Shown: positions 15,809-24,964 of the stretch, piece after piece
Layout of the letters: every line of letters starts with the position of its first letter
Position numbering within the stretch: position 1 is the first letter of the stretch
Assembly (NCBI GenBank): GCA_948471055.1
Contig: CAOKQZ010000005.1
Location: 1-40,192, forward strand
Reading direction: 5' to 3'
From: an uncultured Clostridium sp.
GTDB lineage: Bacteria; Bacillota; Clostridia; TANB77; CAG-508
Length of the DNA: 40,192 nucleotides
Position numbers and translations under genes: made by a program
Notes under the pieces: model-generated
What the model was told of the DNA's origin: nothing
The model's database searches: none
The model's input: the letters and a program-made list of their open reading frames with translations, nothing else

Positions 15809-17140
15809 ATGAAAATACAATTATCAGAGCATTTTACGTATCGAAAATTAATTAAATTTACCATACCAACCATTGTGATGATGATATTTACGTCAATTTA
15901 TGGAGTCGTTGATGGTATCTTTGTATCAAATTGTGTGGGAGCAGAAGCATTTGCAGCAGTAAACTTAATTTTACCAGCTCTTATGATTTTGGGAACCATA
16001 GGTTTTATGATTGGAACAGGAGGAAGTGCATTGGTTTCTAAAACGATTGGAGAGGGAGACACAAGAAAAGCAAATGAATATTTTTCAATGTTAATTTATT
16101 TGTTAATTATAGTTGGGGCTATTTTTACCCTTGTTGGTGTGTTTTTGGTAAAACCAATTTCTGTGTTATTAGGGGCCACTGAGGATATGTTAGAAGATTG
16201 TGTAACTTATGGAACAGCATTAATCTTATTTTTAGTACCATTTGTGCTACAAAACTGTTTCCAAAGCTTTCTTATTGTAGCGGAAAAGCCAACCTTTGGA
16301 TTAATCATTTCGGTTATTTCTGGTGTACTTAATATGGTTTTAGATTTTTTATGTATGAAGGTACTAGGAATGGGGGTGTTAGGAGCAGCAGTTGCTACTG
16401 GGATTAGCCAGTTAGCAGGAGCAATCATACCCATTATTTATTTTATTCGTAAAAACGATAGTCCATTAAAATTAACAAAAGCAAAATGGGAAGGAAGAGC
16501 AATTTTACAAGCATGTGTAAATGGGTCTTCAGAAATGCTAACCAATTTATCGATGTCACTGGTTAATATGTTATACAATTTGCAGTTAATGAAATATATC
16601 GGTTCCGATGGTGTAGTGGCTTATGGAATTATTATGTATGTAGGTTTTATCTTTTCAGGTACCTATTTAGGGTATTCGATTGGAACGGCACCAATTATAG
16701 GGTATCATTATGGTGCAAAAAATACAGAAGAATTAAAAAGTTTATTAAAGAAAAGCTTAAAACTAATGGCAGTTACCTCGGTTGTGATGACAGTGTTAGC
16801 AGAAATTTCATCAAAGCTACTAGCGTCTATCTTTGTAAGCTATAATACCCAATTACTAGAAATGACCACAAGAGCCATTCAATTATTTTCACTATCTTAC
16901 TTTATTAGTGGATTTAACATATTTGCCTCTTCATTCTTTACTGCCTTAAACAATGGCGTTGTTTCTGGTGCCATATCTTTTTTAAGAACCTTGTTATTTC
17001 AAATTATTATGATTATGGTTCTTCCAAGTTTTTGGGGAGTTGATGGCATATGGCTTGCTGTTGTTTTTGCAGAAAGTTTAGCACTTGTGGTTAGTGCGGT
17101 ATTTTTAATTGCGAATAAGAAAAAATATCAGTATGCATAA
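15809..17140 (+). CDS. MATE-family efflux transporter
   Basis: This 443-residue membrane protein has twelve predicted helices in two halves (MatE repeat 1 about 15-175, repeat 2 about 235-395). Motifs include VDGIFVSNCVGAEAFAAVNL near residue 31 and IGTGGSALVSKTIGEGD near 68. MATE proteins export drugs or metabolites using Na+ or H+ gradients. AGGAGAAGAAA precedes the ATG. Close spacing with the Fic-like gene suggests a shared transcript. A strong terminator follows. Confidence 0.92.
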   Translation: MKIQLSEHFTYRKLIKFTIPTIVMMIFTSIYGVVDGIFVSNCVGAEAFAAVNLILPALMILGTIGFMIGTGGSALVSKTIGEGDTRKANEYFSMLIYLLIIVGAIFTLVGVFLVKPISVLLGATEDMLEDCVTYGTALILFLVPFVLQNCFQSFLIVAEKPTFGLIISVISGVLNMVLDFLCMKVLGMGVLGAAVATGISQLAGAIIPIIYFIRKNDSPLKLTKAKWEGRAILQACVNGSSEMLTNLSMSLVNMLYNLQLMKYIGSDGVVAYGIIMYVGFIFSGTYLGYSIGTAPIIGYHYGAKNTEELKSLLKKSLKLMAVTSVVMTVLAEISSKLLASIFVSYNTQLLEMTTRAIQLFSLSYFISGFNIFASSFFTALNNGVVSGAISFLRTLLFQIIMIMVLPSFWGVDGIWLAVVFAESLALVVSAVFLIANKKKYQYA

Positions 17141-17145
17141 GAAAA

Positions 17146-17187
17146 GTCAAATAGTCTAATAAAGAAAGACTATTTGACCTTGTTTTT
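17146..17187. terminator. Bidirectional terminator
   Basis: GTCAAATAGTCT (17146-17157) pairs with AGACTATTTGAC (17167-17178), followed by CTTGTTTTTTT. It lies between convergent MATE and spore coat genes. Confidence 0.9.
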
Positions 17188-17742
17188 TTAAGATAAAGAA
17201 ATTGGTTCATACAAACTAGCAATATTATCAATTTGTTCGCTAGTTGCTAAAACGATTGGATAATCGTTATTCTTTGCTAACCATTCATATACTTCATAAG
17301 AGTGATTACAACTCATTGTATAAGCATCTTTTAGAAATTCTCGAAGGACAGGATTGGTTGCTTCCATAGAAGAAATGGCGTATTCCTTACCAGCTCTTTT
17401 TAGAGTTAAGAAATACGACAAGGCAATTTCACGGTCATTTAAAGAAGTAACATTGGTATTCACACAAACTGGATTTGCTAATTTTGATGTAGTAACATTT
17501 TCCGAAAAGATAGAAGTATTTAGATTAGGAACATTCAATTTTCCATTTGCAGTATCTACATTTTTTACAAACTCCACTTTTTTATTATAATCTTCCACAT
17601 GAACAGGAAAATGAGTATTTAACAAAGATTTTAACTCCTCATCGGTTACCTGATTTTTAAATAAGGACATACAAGTAATGGTATTCACACAACTTGTAAT
17701 TAATTCATTTAAATAACTTAATTCACATATTGTTAATTTCAT
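17188..17742 (-). CDS. CotF-type spore coat protein
   Basis: This 184-residue ferritin-like helical protein begins at the ATG 17742-17740 behind GGAGGTG; the upstream extension (to 17844) lacks a ribosome binding site. The C-terminal half carries the CotF signature: DREIALSYFLTLKRAGKEY near residue 100, then SMEATNPVLREFLKDAY and NHSYEVYEWLAKN. The N-terminal half has a second helical segment with CVNTITCMSLFK. Spore coat proteins of this family are made in the mother cell late in sporulation. This supports a spore-forming host. It is the only other minus-strand protein gene besides the orphan at 10390. Confidence 0.85.
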   Translation of the reverse strand: MKLTICELSYLNELITSCVNTITCMSLFKNQVTDEELKSLLNTHFPVHVEDYNKKVEFVKNVDTANGKLNVPNLNTSIFSENVTTSKLANPVCVNTNVTSLNDREIALSYFLTLKRAGKEYAISSMEATNPVLREFLKDAYTMSCNHSYEVYEWLAKNNDYPIVLATSEQIDNIASLYEPISLS

Positions 17743-17833
17743 AACAAACACCTCCATAATAATAAAACTAGTATAACCAATCCTAAAAGCAATATACCGA
17801 TTTAACTCATAAATAATTAAGATGCATAAATGG

Positions 17834-17863
17834 TTGATATACAAATGAATAATGTGTTATAAT
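17834..17863 (+). promoter_or_regulatory. Promoter of the MNT-HEPN operon
   Basis: TTGATA (17834-17839), 18 bp, TATAAT (17858-17863). Confidence 0.7.
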
Positions 17864-17902
17864 AAGGATGATTGTAAAATAGAAAGAAGGTGGAGCAGCT
17901 TT

Positions 17903-18253
17903 ATGAAAAAAATACCGAATAATATTAACCAAATTATTAAAAATTTCATTATGGGTGTGAATGAAATTTTAGGGGATAGAGTAAAAAAGATAATTTTATA
18001 TGGTTCGTATGCAAGAGGAGATTTTAACAAAAGTTCTGACATTGATATTATGATTTTAACAGATTTAGAAGATGAAGAAATTGTACAATATCGTAGTAAA
18101 ATATTGGATTATGCTTATGAAATTGAAAATGAACATGATTTTAAAGTTGAGTTATCACCTTTAATCAAAAATATTGAGAAATATAATAAAAGAATTGATG
18201 TAGTTCCTTTTTATATGAATGTGCAAAAAGAAGGAGTGATTTTACATGGGTGA
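17903..18253 (+). CDS. MNT-type nucleotidyltransferase antitoxin
   Basis: This 116-residue minimal nucleotidyltransferase has the pol-beta signature GSYARGDFNKSSDIDIMIL (GS, then DxD), near residues 35-53. The ATG at 17903 follows AAGGTGGAG; an earlier in-frame start at 17852 falls on the promoter. MNT proteins paired with HEPN RNases act as antitoxins, in studied cases by adding AMP to the HEPN partner. It overlaps the HEPN gene by 8 bp. A decayed paralogue is at 25082. Confidence 0.85.
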   Translation: MKKIPNNINQIIKNFIMGVNEILGDRVKKIILYGSYARGDFNKSSDIDIMILTDLEDEEIVQYRSKILDYAYEIENEHDFKVELSPLIKNIEKYNKRIDVVPFYMNVQKEGVILHG

Positions 18254-18653
18254 AGAAATAACAGTAACATCATTTGCTAAATATAGGTTACAAAGAGCGA
18301 AAGAAGATTTAGTGGATGCAGAAATGAGTTATAAAAATAGTAGATACCTAAATGCAAACAATAGGGCATATTATGCTATTTTTCATGCAATTAGGGCGGT
18401 GCTTGCATTAGAAAGAGTGGATTTTAAAAAACATAAGGATGTGCTTGCTTATTTTAATCAATATTATATAAAGACAGAAAAATTTCCTAAAATAATGAGT
18501 AAAAAAATTGCGCAAGCAAAGAATGTAAGAGAAGATAGCGATTATGATGATGAATATATTCCAACGGATGAAGAAACAAAAACACAAATAGAAACAGCAC
18601 GAGAGTTAATTAAATTAGTAGAAGGGTATATTAAAAACCTTGCAGAAATGTAA
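18246..18653 (+). CDS. HEPN-domain RNase toxin
   Basis: This 135-residue all-helical HEPN protein contains the catalytic R-x(4-6)-H motif as RAYYAIFH near residues 40-47. A C-terminal YDDEYI segment resembles the tyrosine-rich region modified by MNT partners. It is encoded with the MNT gene (8-bp overlap), the normal order for this toxin-antitoxin class. A terminator overlaps its last codons. Confidence 0.85.
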   Translation: MGEEITVTSFAKYRLQRAKEDLVDAEMSYKNSRYLNANNRAYYAIFHAIRAVLALERVDFKKHKDVLAYFNQYYIKTEKFPKIMSKKIAQAKNVREDSDYDDEYIPTDEETKTQIETARELIKLVEGYIKNLAEM

Positions 18654-18660
18654 GGTTTTT
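18633..18660 (+). terminator. Terminator overlapping the HEPN gene end
   Basis: AAAAACCTT (18633-18641) pairs with AAGGTTTTT (18652-18660). Confidence 0.8.
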
Positions 18661-18728
18661 GTCATATAAATCGATGGTACTGTGGAGGAGAATTTTGTAT
18701 AATAAAGGTAAACAAGGAGGAGTGGAAT

Positions 18729-19070
18729 ATGGGAAAAGGAAAATTTTCAGTGCTAATCATATGTCTTATGGTGTTATTGGCTTTCGGTGTTATTTTTTAT
18801 TTTATGGAAAATTATGAAACTGTTTATTATACACAAATTGATAATACCAAAATACAAAATCTTTCAGCCTTAGAGGATATGAAGTATGAATATACCTTAG
18901 AGGCATACAGTGAAAGTGGAAGAAAGAAGGAAATTAAATTTAAAACAAGTAGAGAATTAAAAGAAGGTGCATATTTAATGCTAGAGGTAAGGTCGTTAGG
19001 AGTGCATGCTTGGAAAGAAGTGCAATACGAAGAACTTCCAGAAAAAGTAAAATTACATTATCAAAAATAA
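18729..19070 (+). CDS. YxeA-family (DUF1093) protein
   Basis: This 113-residue protein has one N-terminal membrane helix or uncleaved signal (about 7-26) and an extracytoplasmic OB-like domain. Family features are YYTQIDN near residue 33, YEYTLEAYSESGRKKEIKF near 53, and the conserved C-terminal WKEVQYEELPEKV. AAGGAGGAG precedes the ATG. The function of YxeA proteins is unknown. The next gene is a transglycosylase, so an envelope role is plausible. Confidence 0.8.
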   Translation: MGKGKFSVLIICLMVLLAFGVIFYFMENYETVYYTQIDNTKIQNLSALEDMKYEYTLEAYSESGRKKEIKFKTSRELKEGAYLMLEVRSLGVHAWKEVQYEELPEKVKLHYQK

Positions 19071-19125
19071 TCATTTTAAAAGAAATAGAAGACGGGGGAA
19101 ATAATGAAGAAATGTAGGTGGTAAC

Positions 19126-19823
19126 ATGAAGGTAGTAGGAAAAATAATTTTAGTAGTAGCACTAGTAAGCATTAGTATGATGATAGCAGTGGTTGGAAAT
19201 GGATATGATATGTACAAAGAGGCATTAGAGCAAATGCCTTTGGAAGAGCAAGTAGCGAAGATTAGGCAAAAAGAGTATTATGCAGTATTAAAAGAAATTC
19301 CGCAAATTTATAAAAATGCGGTCATATCTGTAGAAGACCATAGGTTTTACACGCATAGAGGAATTGACATGATTGCGATTGGAAGAGCCTTTCTTAATGA
19401 TGTAAAGAAAATGGATTTTGTAGAAGGTGGAAGTACAATAACACAGCAACTAGCCAAAAACATGTATTTTACGCAAGAAAAGAAAATAACCAGAAAAATA
19501 GCAGAGGTATTTATGGCATTTGAAATTGAAAAAAACTATTCAAAAGAGGATATACTAGAACTCTACCTAAATACGAGCTATTTTGGAGATGGCTATTACA
19601 CCGTAAAAGAAGCCTGCAAGCGGTTATTTCCAAAAAGAATTAAACCAAATGACAGACAGTGAAGCTATTTTATTAGCAGGCATACCAAATGCTCCATCTG
19701 CCTATGCCCCTACCAAACATCCAGAACTTGCTAAAAAAAGACAAAAGCAGGTACTAGAAAAAATGGTGAAATACAAATATTTAACCCGGAGAAGAGGCAA
19801 GGAAAATTATAAATGAAAACTAA
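19126..19823 (+). CDS. Monofunctional peptidoglycan glycosyltransferase, read through two CGG +1 shift sites
   Basis: Skipping C at in-frame CGG 19621 and CGG 19787 gives a 231-residue protein, the expected size for a monofunctional GT51 enzyme. It has an N-terminal membrane anchor (about 5-24), the catalytic VEDHRFYTHRG motif with E70, GGSTITQQLAKN near 105, and the LYLNTSYFGDGYYTVKEA segment. After the first site comes KGYFQKELNQMT and EAILLAGIPNAP, diagnostic of GT51; after the second, EEARKIINEN and TAA at 19821. Gly in KGYF is conserved in GT51. The unshifted product would lose the last quarter of the fold. Confidence 0.85.
19621..19624 (+). other. CGG +1 shift site 5 (AAG CGG T)
   Basis: Skipping C gives GGT and the conserved KGYF segment of GT51 enzymes. 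The unshifted frame ends after 13 more codons. Confidence 0.75.
19787..19790 (+). other. CGG +1 shift site 6 (ACC CGG A)
   Basis: Skipping C gives GGA and YLT-G-EEARKI, the usual end of GT51 domains (YITxEEA). Confidence 0.7.
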
Positions 19824-19850
19824 AGGATTGCAAGAGTATGCAATCCTTTT
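19822..19850 (+). terminator. Terminator after the transglycosylase
   Basis: AAAGGATTGCA (19822-19832) pairs with TGCAATCCTTT (19839-19849). It overlaps the last base pair of the recoded stop codon, which supports 19823 as the true gene end. Confidence 0.7.
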
Positions 19851-19886
19851 ATGTAACTCCTTAAATAATAAATTCTCCAAAAATAA

Positions 19887-19940
19887 TTTACAAATCCAAT
19901 AACGAATGATATAATAACAATTGTTAGGTAACATGCGTTA
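19887..19940 (+). promoter_or_regulatory. Promoter and TetR-type operators
   Basis: TTTACA (19887-19892), 17 bp, TATAAT (19910-19915). The perfect palindrome TAACAATTGTTA (19915-19926) directly abuts the -10, and a second imperfect dyad TAACATGCGTTA lies at 19929-19940. Both suit autorepression by the TetR protein. Confidence 0.7.
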
Positions 19941-19958
19941 TTTTAAAGGAGGGATATT

Positions 19959-20546
19959 TTGCCACCAAGAATGATGTTCAAAAAAGAAGATGTACTAAAG
20001 ATTGCATATGAGATAGTGGAAAAAGAAGGGTTTAATGGCTTAAATGCAAGAAGGATTGCAGAAGAGTTACATTCTTCGGTTCATCCTATTTTTAAGCACT
20101 TTCAGGATATGGAGGAACTAAAAAAAGCAGTTTATGAGAAAATATACGATAAATACCAAGAATACATGTTAAGTGGAATTCATGAAAAATTGGCATATAA
20201 AAAGACAGGGTTATCGTATATTCAGTTTGCAAAGGATTATCCGGAATTTTTTAAGATTTTGTTTATGCAAAGTACAAATTTAAATGCAGAAAAATTTATT
20301 ACAGCGGATAAGGTAGGAGACGATGTTATTAAAGCAGGTCAAGCGTTAACAGGATTACCAATGGAAGAACAAAAGAAATTTCATGTAAAAGTATGGATAT
20401 TTACGCATGGAATTGCGTGCTTAGTAGCGACTAAAACAGTGGAATTTTCTGAAAAAGAAATTAGTGACTTACTGGGAAATACGGTATTAGAAATGTTAAA
20501 AGGATTTAAACAGATAGGGGGAAATAAGAGTGGAAAATGTAATTGA
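19959..20546 (+). CDS. TetR/AcrR-family regulator
   Basis: This 195-residue protein has an N-terminal helix-turn-helix (residues 12-55, with LNARRIAEELHSSVHPIF) and a C-terminal ligand domain resembling TetR_C WHG-type regulators. A TTG start at 19959 is chosen because AAAGGAGGG ends 5 bp before it and MPPRMMF is a family-typical opening; the ATG at 19971 is too far. The ABC ATPase gene begins inside its last codons, so it probably represses the exporter operon through the palindromes at 19915 and 19929. Confidence 0.87.
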   Translation: MPPRMMFKKEDVLKIAYEIVEKEGFNGLNARRIAEELHSSVHPIFKHFQDMEELKKAVYEKIYDKYQEYMLSGIHEKLAYKKTGLSYIQFAKDYPEFFKILFMQSTNLNAEKFITADKVGDDVIKAGQALTGLPMEEQKKFHVKVWIFTHGIACLVATKTVEFSEKEISDLLGNTVLEMLKGFKQIGGNKSGKCN

Positions 20547-21469
20547 AGTGAAGAACTTGGTAAAGGAGTATAAAGGCGTAAAAGCAATTGATGATTTGTC
20601 TTTTGAAGTAAAAGAGGGCGAGATACTTGGCTTACTTCGGACCAAATGGAAGTGGGAAGTCAACCACCATTAATTGTATTTTGTCTTTACTAAATTTTAG
20701 TAAAGGAAGTATTACCATATTTGGAAAAGAAATGAAGCCAAATGCTTATGATATAAAAAGAAAATTGGGTGTGGTTTTTCAGGATGTGGCTGTATTTGAA
20801 GAACTAACGGTGTACGAAAACATCGATTATTTTTGTGGATTATACATCAAAGATAAAACTACAAGAAAACAATATATTGAAGATGCCATTCAATTAGTAG
20901 GACTAGAGGAATTTCGAAAATTTTATCCAAAACAGTTATCGGGAGGGCTATTAAGACGATTAAACATTGCTTGTGGTATTGCCCATAAACCTAAAATGAT
21001 TTTCTTAGATGAACCAACGGTTGCAGTAGACCCGCAAAGTAGAAACAACATATTAGATGGTATTCAAAAATTACGAAAAGAAGGAGCTACTATTTTATAT
21101 ACGACTCACTATATGGAGGAAGTAGAAATTATTTGTGATAGAGTCATTATTTTAGATAAAGGAAAAGTATTAGCAAGTGGAACCACCGATGAATTAAAAG
21201 AATTAGCAAAAATAGAAGAAAAAGTAACTATGGAAGTAAATGCATTAGAAGAAAAATACTTAGAACAAATAAAAAGGATAGAAACGGTAGAAAAGGTAAC
21301 TTATCAGGATAATGTATTACGAGTTACCTATAAAAAAGGCAAAAACAACTTGGTAGAACTAATTGATTATTTGAAAAAAGAGAATATTAGGTATGATAAA
21401 ATTTTCTCCGAGAGACCAACCTTAAATGATGTATTTTTAGAATTAACAGGAAAGGAGCTTCGAGACTAA
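20530..21469 (+). CDS. ABC exporter ATPase (DrrA/NatA-like), CGG +1 shift inside Walker A
   Basis: The start is GTG 20530 with AGGGGG 8 bp upstream, overlapping the TetR end by 17 bp. In-frame CGG at 20638 is residue 37. Skipping C gives Gly37 and the Walker A sequence GPNGSGKST. Without the shift there is no ATPase. The 312-residue product then shows the Q-loop (GVVFQDVAVFEELT), the signature LSGGLLRR, Walker B MIFLDEPTVAVDP and the H-loop YTTHYMEE. The C-terminal part is the accessory domain of DrrA-like exporters. It is translationally coupled to two ABC-2 permeases. Confidence 0.87.
20638..20641 (+). other. CGG +1 shift site 7 in Walker A (CTT CGG A)
   Basis: Skipping C supplies the invariant first glycine of GPNGSGKST. 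Reading CGG as Arg ends the frame soon after and destroys the P-loop. Confidence 0.85.
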
Positions 21470-22650
21470 TGTTTATTCATAATTTTAAATATGCCTTAAA
21501 AGCTCTTTTTCGAGATAAAATGCTAATATTTTGGACATTTGCCTTTCCCATTATATTAGGTACCTTTTTCAATATGGCGTTTTCCAATATTGAAAATAGT
21601 GAAAAACTAGAAATTATCAATATTGCCATTGTTGAAAATGACGAATTTCAAAACAATACCATATGGAAGGAAACCTTTAAAACCTTAAGCGATGAGGAAA
21701 ACGAAGATAGATTGTTTTCTACCAAGTATGTAACGAAGGAAGAAGCAAAACAATTATTGCAAGACGGTGAAATAGTAGGATATATGGTATTAGAAGAACA
21801 AACTCCAAACCTTGTATTTATGACGAGTGGAATTAATCAGACCATTTTTAAGCAAGTAACCGAAGAAATTACACAAAATAGCAAAATGATAGAAGAACTA
21901 GCCAAAAAAGAAATTGAAAAAGAAATGCTTTTCGGAAATTTCAATATCGATTATGAACAGATTTACAAAAACGTAACAAAAACTTTCCAAGAAGAAAATG
22001 CCAATATTCAAAACATATCTAGGAGCAATTTAAGTTATACTATGATTGAATTTTATACCTTAATTGCTATGACGTGCTTGTATGGTGGAATTCTTGGTAT
22101 GGTAGCCATTAATCAAAATTTAGCAAACATGTCAAGCAAGGGAAAACGAGTAAGTGTAGCACCAACGTCAAAAGGAAAAGTGGTTCTTAGCAGTATGCTT
22201 GCAGGCTATCTTGCACAGTTGATTGGCTTAAGTTTGTTATTTGTGTATACCATATTTGTACTAAAAGTAGACTATGGAACCAATTTACCACTGATTATTT
22301 TACTAGGAGGAGTAGGAAGTTTTACTGGATTATCCATGGGGCTTGCCATTGGTACGGTTTTAAAAGCAGGAGAAAATGTGAAAACAGGAATAATTATATC
22401 GGTTACGATGTTAGGGTGCTTTTTTTCGGGAATGATGGGAATTACCATGAAATATATGATTGATAAAAATGTTCCAATCATTAATAAAATAAATCCAGCC
22501 AGTATGATTACCGATGGGTTTTATTCCTTATATTATTACGATACCTTAGACCGATATTTTGTAAATATCGCAATCTTAATCGCGTTTTCGGTAATTGCCA
22601 TTTTTATTTCTTATCTTTGTTTAAGGAGGCAGAAATATGACAGTATTTAA
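21469..22650 (+). CDS. ABC-2 type permease
   Basis: This 393-residue protein has one N-terminal membrane helix (about 20-38), a 170-residue extracytoplasmic loop, then five or six helices from about 200 to the end, the ABC-2 exporter pattern. It starts on a TAATG overlap with the ATPase stop and overlaps the next permease by 14 bp. It probably forms a heterodimer with the next gene product. Substrate unknown. Confidence 0.87.
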   Translation: MFIHNFKYALKALFRDKMLIFWTFAFPIILGTFFNMAFSNIENSEKLEIINIAIVENDEFQNNTIWKETFKTLSDEENEDRLFSTKYVTKEEAKQLLQDGEIVGYMVLEEQTPNLVFMTSGINQTIFKQVTEEITQNSKMIEELAKKEIEKEMLFGNFNIDYEQIYKNVTKTFQEENANIQNISRSNLSYTMIEFYTLIAMTCLYGGILGMVAINQNLANMSSKGKRVSVAPTSKGKVVLSSMLAGYLAQLIGLSLLFVYTIFVLKVDYGTNLPLIILLGGVGSFTGLSMGLAIGTVLKAGENVKTGIIISVTMLGCFFSGMMGITMKYMIDKNVPIINKINPASMITDGFYSLYYYDTLDRYFVNIAILIAFSVIAIFISYLCLRRQKYDSI

Positions 22651-23785
22651 AGCATTTTTAAAAGTATTAAATAAATGTAAAGTGCCAATTATCCTATATA
22701 CTGTGTTGTTAATTGGTTTTGGCGGATTTAATATGCAAACCAGCGACAATAGTACAAACTTTGTTGCTAGTAAGCCAGATGTTTACATCATAAACGAGGA
22801 CAAAGAAGAAGGAATTACAAAAAATTTGGTAGATTATATGAAGAACAATACAAATGTACTTGAAGTGCCAAGTACAGAGGAAGCCATTGATGATGCACTA
22901 TTTTACCGAGAGGTAAATTACATTATCTATATTCCGAACCATTATAGGGAAGAATTCCTAAAAGGAAACAACCCAGAAATTAAAATAAAAAGTACAGGAG
23001 ATTATCAAGCAAGTTTAGCAGATATGCTATTAGAAAGATATAGTAAAGTAGCCAATTCTTATCAAAAGATAATCACGAGTGAAGAAGAATTAATCGGAAA
23101 AGTAAACGAAACCTTAGAAAAGCAAACACAAGTAGAAATTACCTCAAAACTAGACACAGACCAATTACAAAAAGCGTCGTTTTACTACAATTTTACCAAT
23201 TACAGCATACTTGCTGGATGTGTATATGTCATTTGCTTAATACTATCTAGTTTTCACGAAGAAAAAATTGCAAAACGAACCATTATTAGTAGTATGAGTT
23301 ATCACTCACATAACCGAAAACTACTAGTATCCAACAGTTTATTTGCATTTTTCTTATGGGGAATGTATGTACTACTAAGTTTTCCATTAGTAGGTAACAT
23401 CATGTTTACTATGCATGGACTAGTCTATATTATCAATTCCTTCCTATTTACCATATGTGCCCTTACTATTGCCTTTTTAATTGGAAACTTAGTAAGCAAC
23501 AAAAATGCAGTAAACGGAATCGTAAACGTAGTAGCACTTGGCTCAAGCTTCCTTTGTGGAGCTTTTGTACCAATGGAATGGCTACCAGATACCGTACTAA
23601 AAATAGCCCATATTTTACCATCGTATTACTACATAAAAAGCAATGAATTGTTAAGAGAAATAGAAACAGTTAATCTTGAAGCCTTGCATGAGATTATCAT
23701 CAACATGGGAATAATCGTAGCATTTGCCATCGGATTTACCATTATTGCTAATATAGTAGCAAGGAAGAAAAGAAAAATTGGATAG
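22637..23785 (+). CDS. ABC-2 type permease, second subunit
   Basis: This 382-residue protein has the same layout as the preceding one: a helix near 15-32, an extracytoplasmic loop to about 190, then six helices to the C-terminus (FLCGAFVPMEWLPDTVLKIA near residue 300 is typical). AGGAGGCAGAAAT precedes the ATG. It completes the TetR-controlled exporter. Confidence 0.87.
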   Translation: MTVFKAFLKVLNKCKVPIILYTVLLIGFGGFNMQTSDNSTNFVASKPDVYIINEDKEEGITKNLVDYMKNNTNVLEVPSTEEAIDDALFYREVNYIIYIPNHYREEFLKGNNPEIKIKSTGDYQASLADMLLERYSKVANSYQKIITSEEELIGKVNETLEKQTQVEITSKLDTDQLQKASFYYNFTNYSILAGCVYVICLILSSFHEEKIAKRTIISSMSYHSHNRKLLVSNSLFAFFLWGMYVLLSFPLVGNIMFTMHGLVYIINSFLFTICALTIAFLIGNLVSNKNAVNGIVNVVALGSSFLCGAFVPMEWLPDTVLKIAHILPSYYYIKSNELLREIETVNLEALHEIIINMGIIVAFAIGFTIIANIVARKKRKIG

Positions 23786-23934
23786 GGTTTTGTAAAAAAT
23801 ATTGCAATTGTTGATTTAGAAAATGCTATAAAACTGTTGCATAAAAATAGGAACCATGATGAAATTATGTTAATCATTTGCATCATTATGGAAAGGTGGT
23901 CTTTTGCCTCGGTATGAGGGAAAGGAGTATAACA

Positions 23935-24194
23935 TGAATAAAATTGAATATGCTATTGATGAGAATGGGATTGCGAAAGTTGTTATGTCGCAGAATGCAG
24001 CAAAAGAAATTCGCATTGCTATGGATGCCTTTGAAATGGGGCAAAGGTATGCTAACGGACAATGTTCAAAAAGGCAACTCGCACAATACATTAAAACAAA
24101 GTATTGTGATGAGAATGTAGACATATCAAATCCGTATAAAATAAGGATATTTGTAAAAGTGGTTAAAAGAAAAGTGAATGAATTACTTCCATAA
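23935..24194 (+). CDS. Orphan small protein (86 aa)
   Basis: ATG follows AAAGGAGTATAAC; an in-frame TTG at 23904 has no ribosome binding site. The protein is soluble, mixed charge, with a central helix (AAKEIRIAMDAFEMGQRYANG). I recognise no family. Codon choices (CGC, CTC, GCC) are less AT-biased than the neighbours, as in the orphans at 2402, 10390 and 35001. A weak hairpin with a long T tract (24234-24260) follows. Confidence 0.55.
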
Positions 24195-24233
24195 CCGTAA
24201 GAACATGGCTACCTTTCCAATGTTAGAAAAATT

Positions 24234-24260
24234 GACCTTAAGTGCGAGGTCTTTTTTTCT
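24234..24260 (+). terminator. Terminator after the 23935 orphan
   Basis: GACCT (24234-24238) pairs with AGGTC (24247-24251), followed by a T-rich run. Short stem, strong T tract. Confidence 0.6.
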
Positions 24261-24424
24261 TTTTTAGAAAATTTTTAGGATTGTATCGTTGAAATTGGGG
24301 AAATGTAATTAAAAATGTTGACAAAGCGACTATTTTATTATAAAACACAAATAATAGTTCAGTAGCCAGAAACGAAGAAAATATGAGAAGTAGTAATAAA
24401 TGTAATAATTTGGGAGGACACAAA

Positions 24425-24964
24425 ATGACTTATCAATATAAGTATCAAACTCCAGAAAACTTTTCAAACATGATTATGAATAGTGATGGAGAATTCTTAA
24501 CAGGTTTATGGTTTGAAGATTCAAGAGATTCTTCTAAACACATAATAGACTGTGAAGAAAAAGACTTAGCAATATTTAGCAAAACAAGCAAATGGCTAGA
24601 TATTTATTTTAGTGGTAAAAATGCTAATTTTATACCAAAATATAAAATAAAAAATCTAACACCTTTTAGGCAAGAAGTTATGGATATAATGAATTCCATC
24701 GAATATGGAAACATTGTAACATATAATGATATAGCAAAAATAATTGCTAAAAAAAGAGGCTTGAAAAGAATGTCATCACAAGCAGTTGGAGGAGCAGTTG
24801 GGTGGAATCCTATTTGTATTATCATTCCTTGCCATAGAGTAGTGGGAACAAACGGAAGTCTAACAGGATATGGTGGCGGAATAAAAAATAAAGTAGAATT
24901 ATTAAAACTAGAAGGAAATGATATGAGTAAATATTTTGTTCCAAAGAGAGGCACTGCCTTATGA
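24425..24964 (+). CDS. Methylated-DNA-[protein]-cysteine S-methyltransferase (MGMT/Ogt-like)
   Basis: This 179-residue protein has the MGMT DNA-binding domain with active-site IIPCHRVVG near residue 139 and the preceding SSQAVGGAVGWNP. The C-terminal GSLTGYGGGIKNKVELLKLEG is also diagnostic. It removes alkyl groups from O6-alkylguanine by transfer to Cys in a suicide reaction. The ATG at 24425 follows GGAGGACACAAA. TTGACA at 24318-24323 is the likely -35 of its promoter. Confidence 0.9.
   Translation: MTYQYKYQTPENFSNMIMNSDGEFLTGLWFEDSRDSSKHIIDCEEKDLAIFSKTSKWLDIYFSGKNANFIPKYKIKNLTPFRQEVMDIMNSIEYGNIVTYNDIAKIIAKKRGLKRMSSQAVGGAVGWNPICIIIPCHRVVGTNGSLTGYGGGIKNKVELLKLEGNDMSKYFVPKRGTAL

Noticed and set aside
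17743..17844. Upstream extension of the spore coat gene
   Set aside because: The ATG at 17742 has GGAGGTG in front and a family-typical start. The extension lacks a ribosome binding site and contains a CGG that is probably untranslated.
20627..21469. A shorter ABC ATPase starting at 20627
   Set aside because: It would start just before the P-loop and lack the N-terminal strand. The upstream GTG at 20530 with a ribosome binding site and the CGG shift gives a complete protein.
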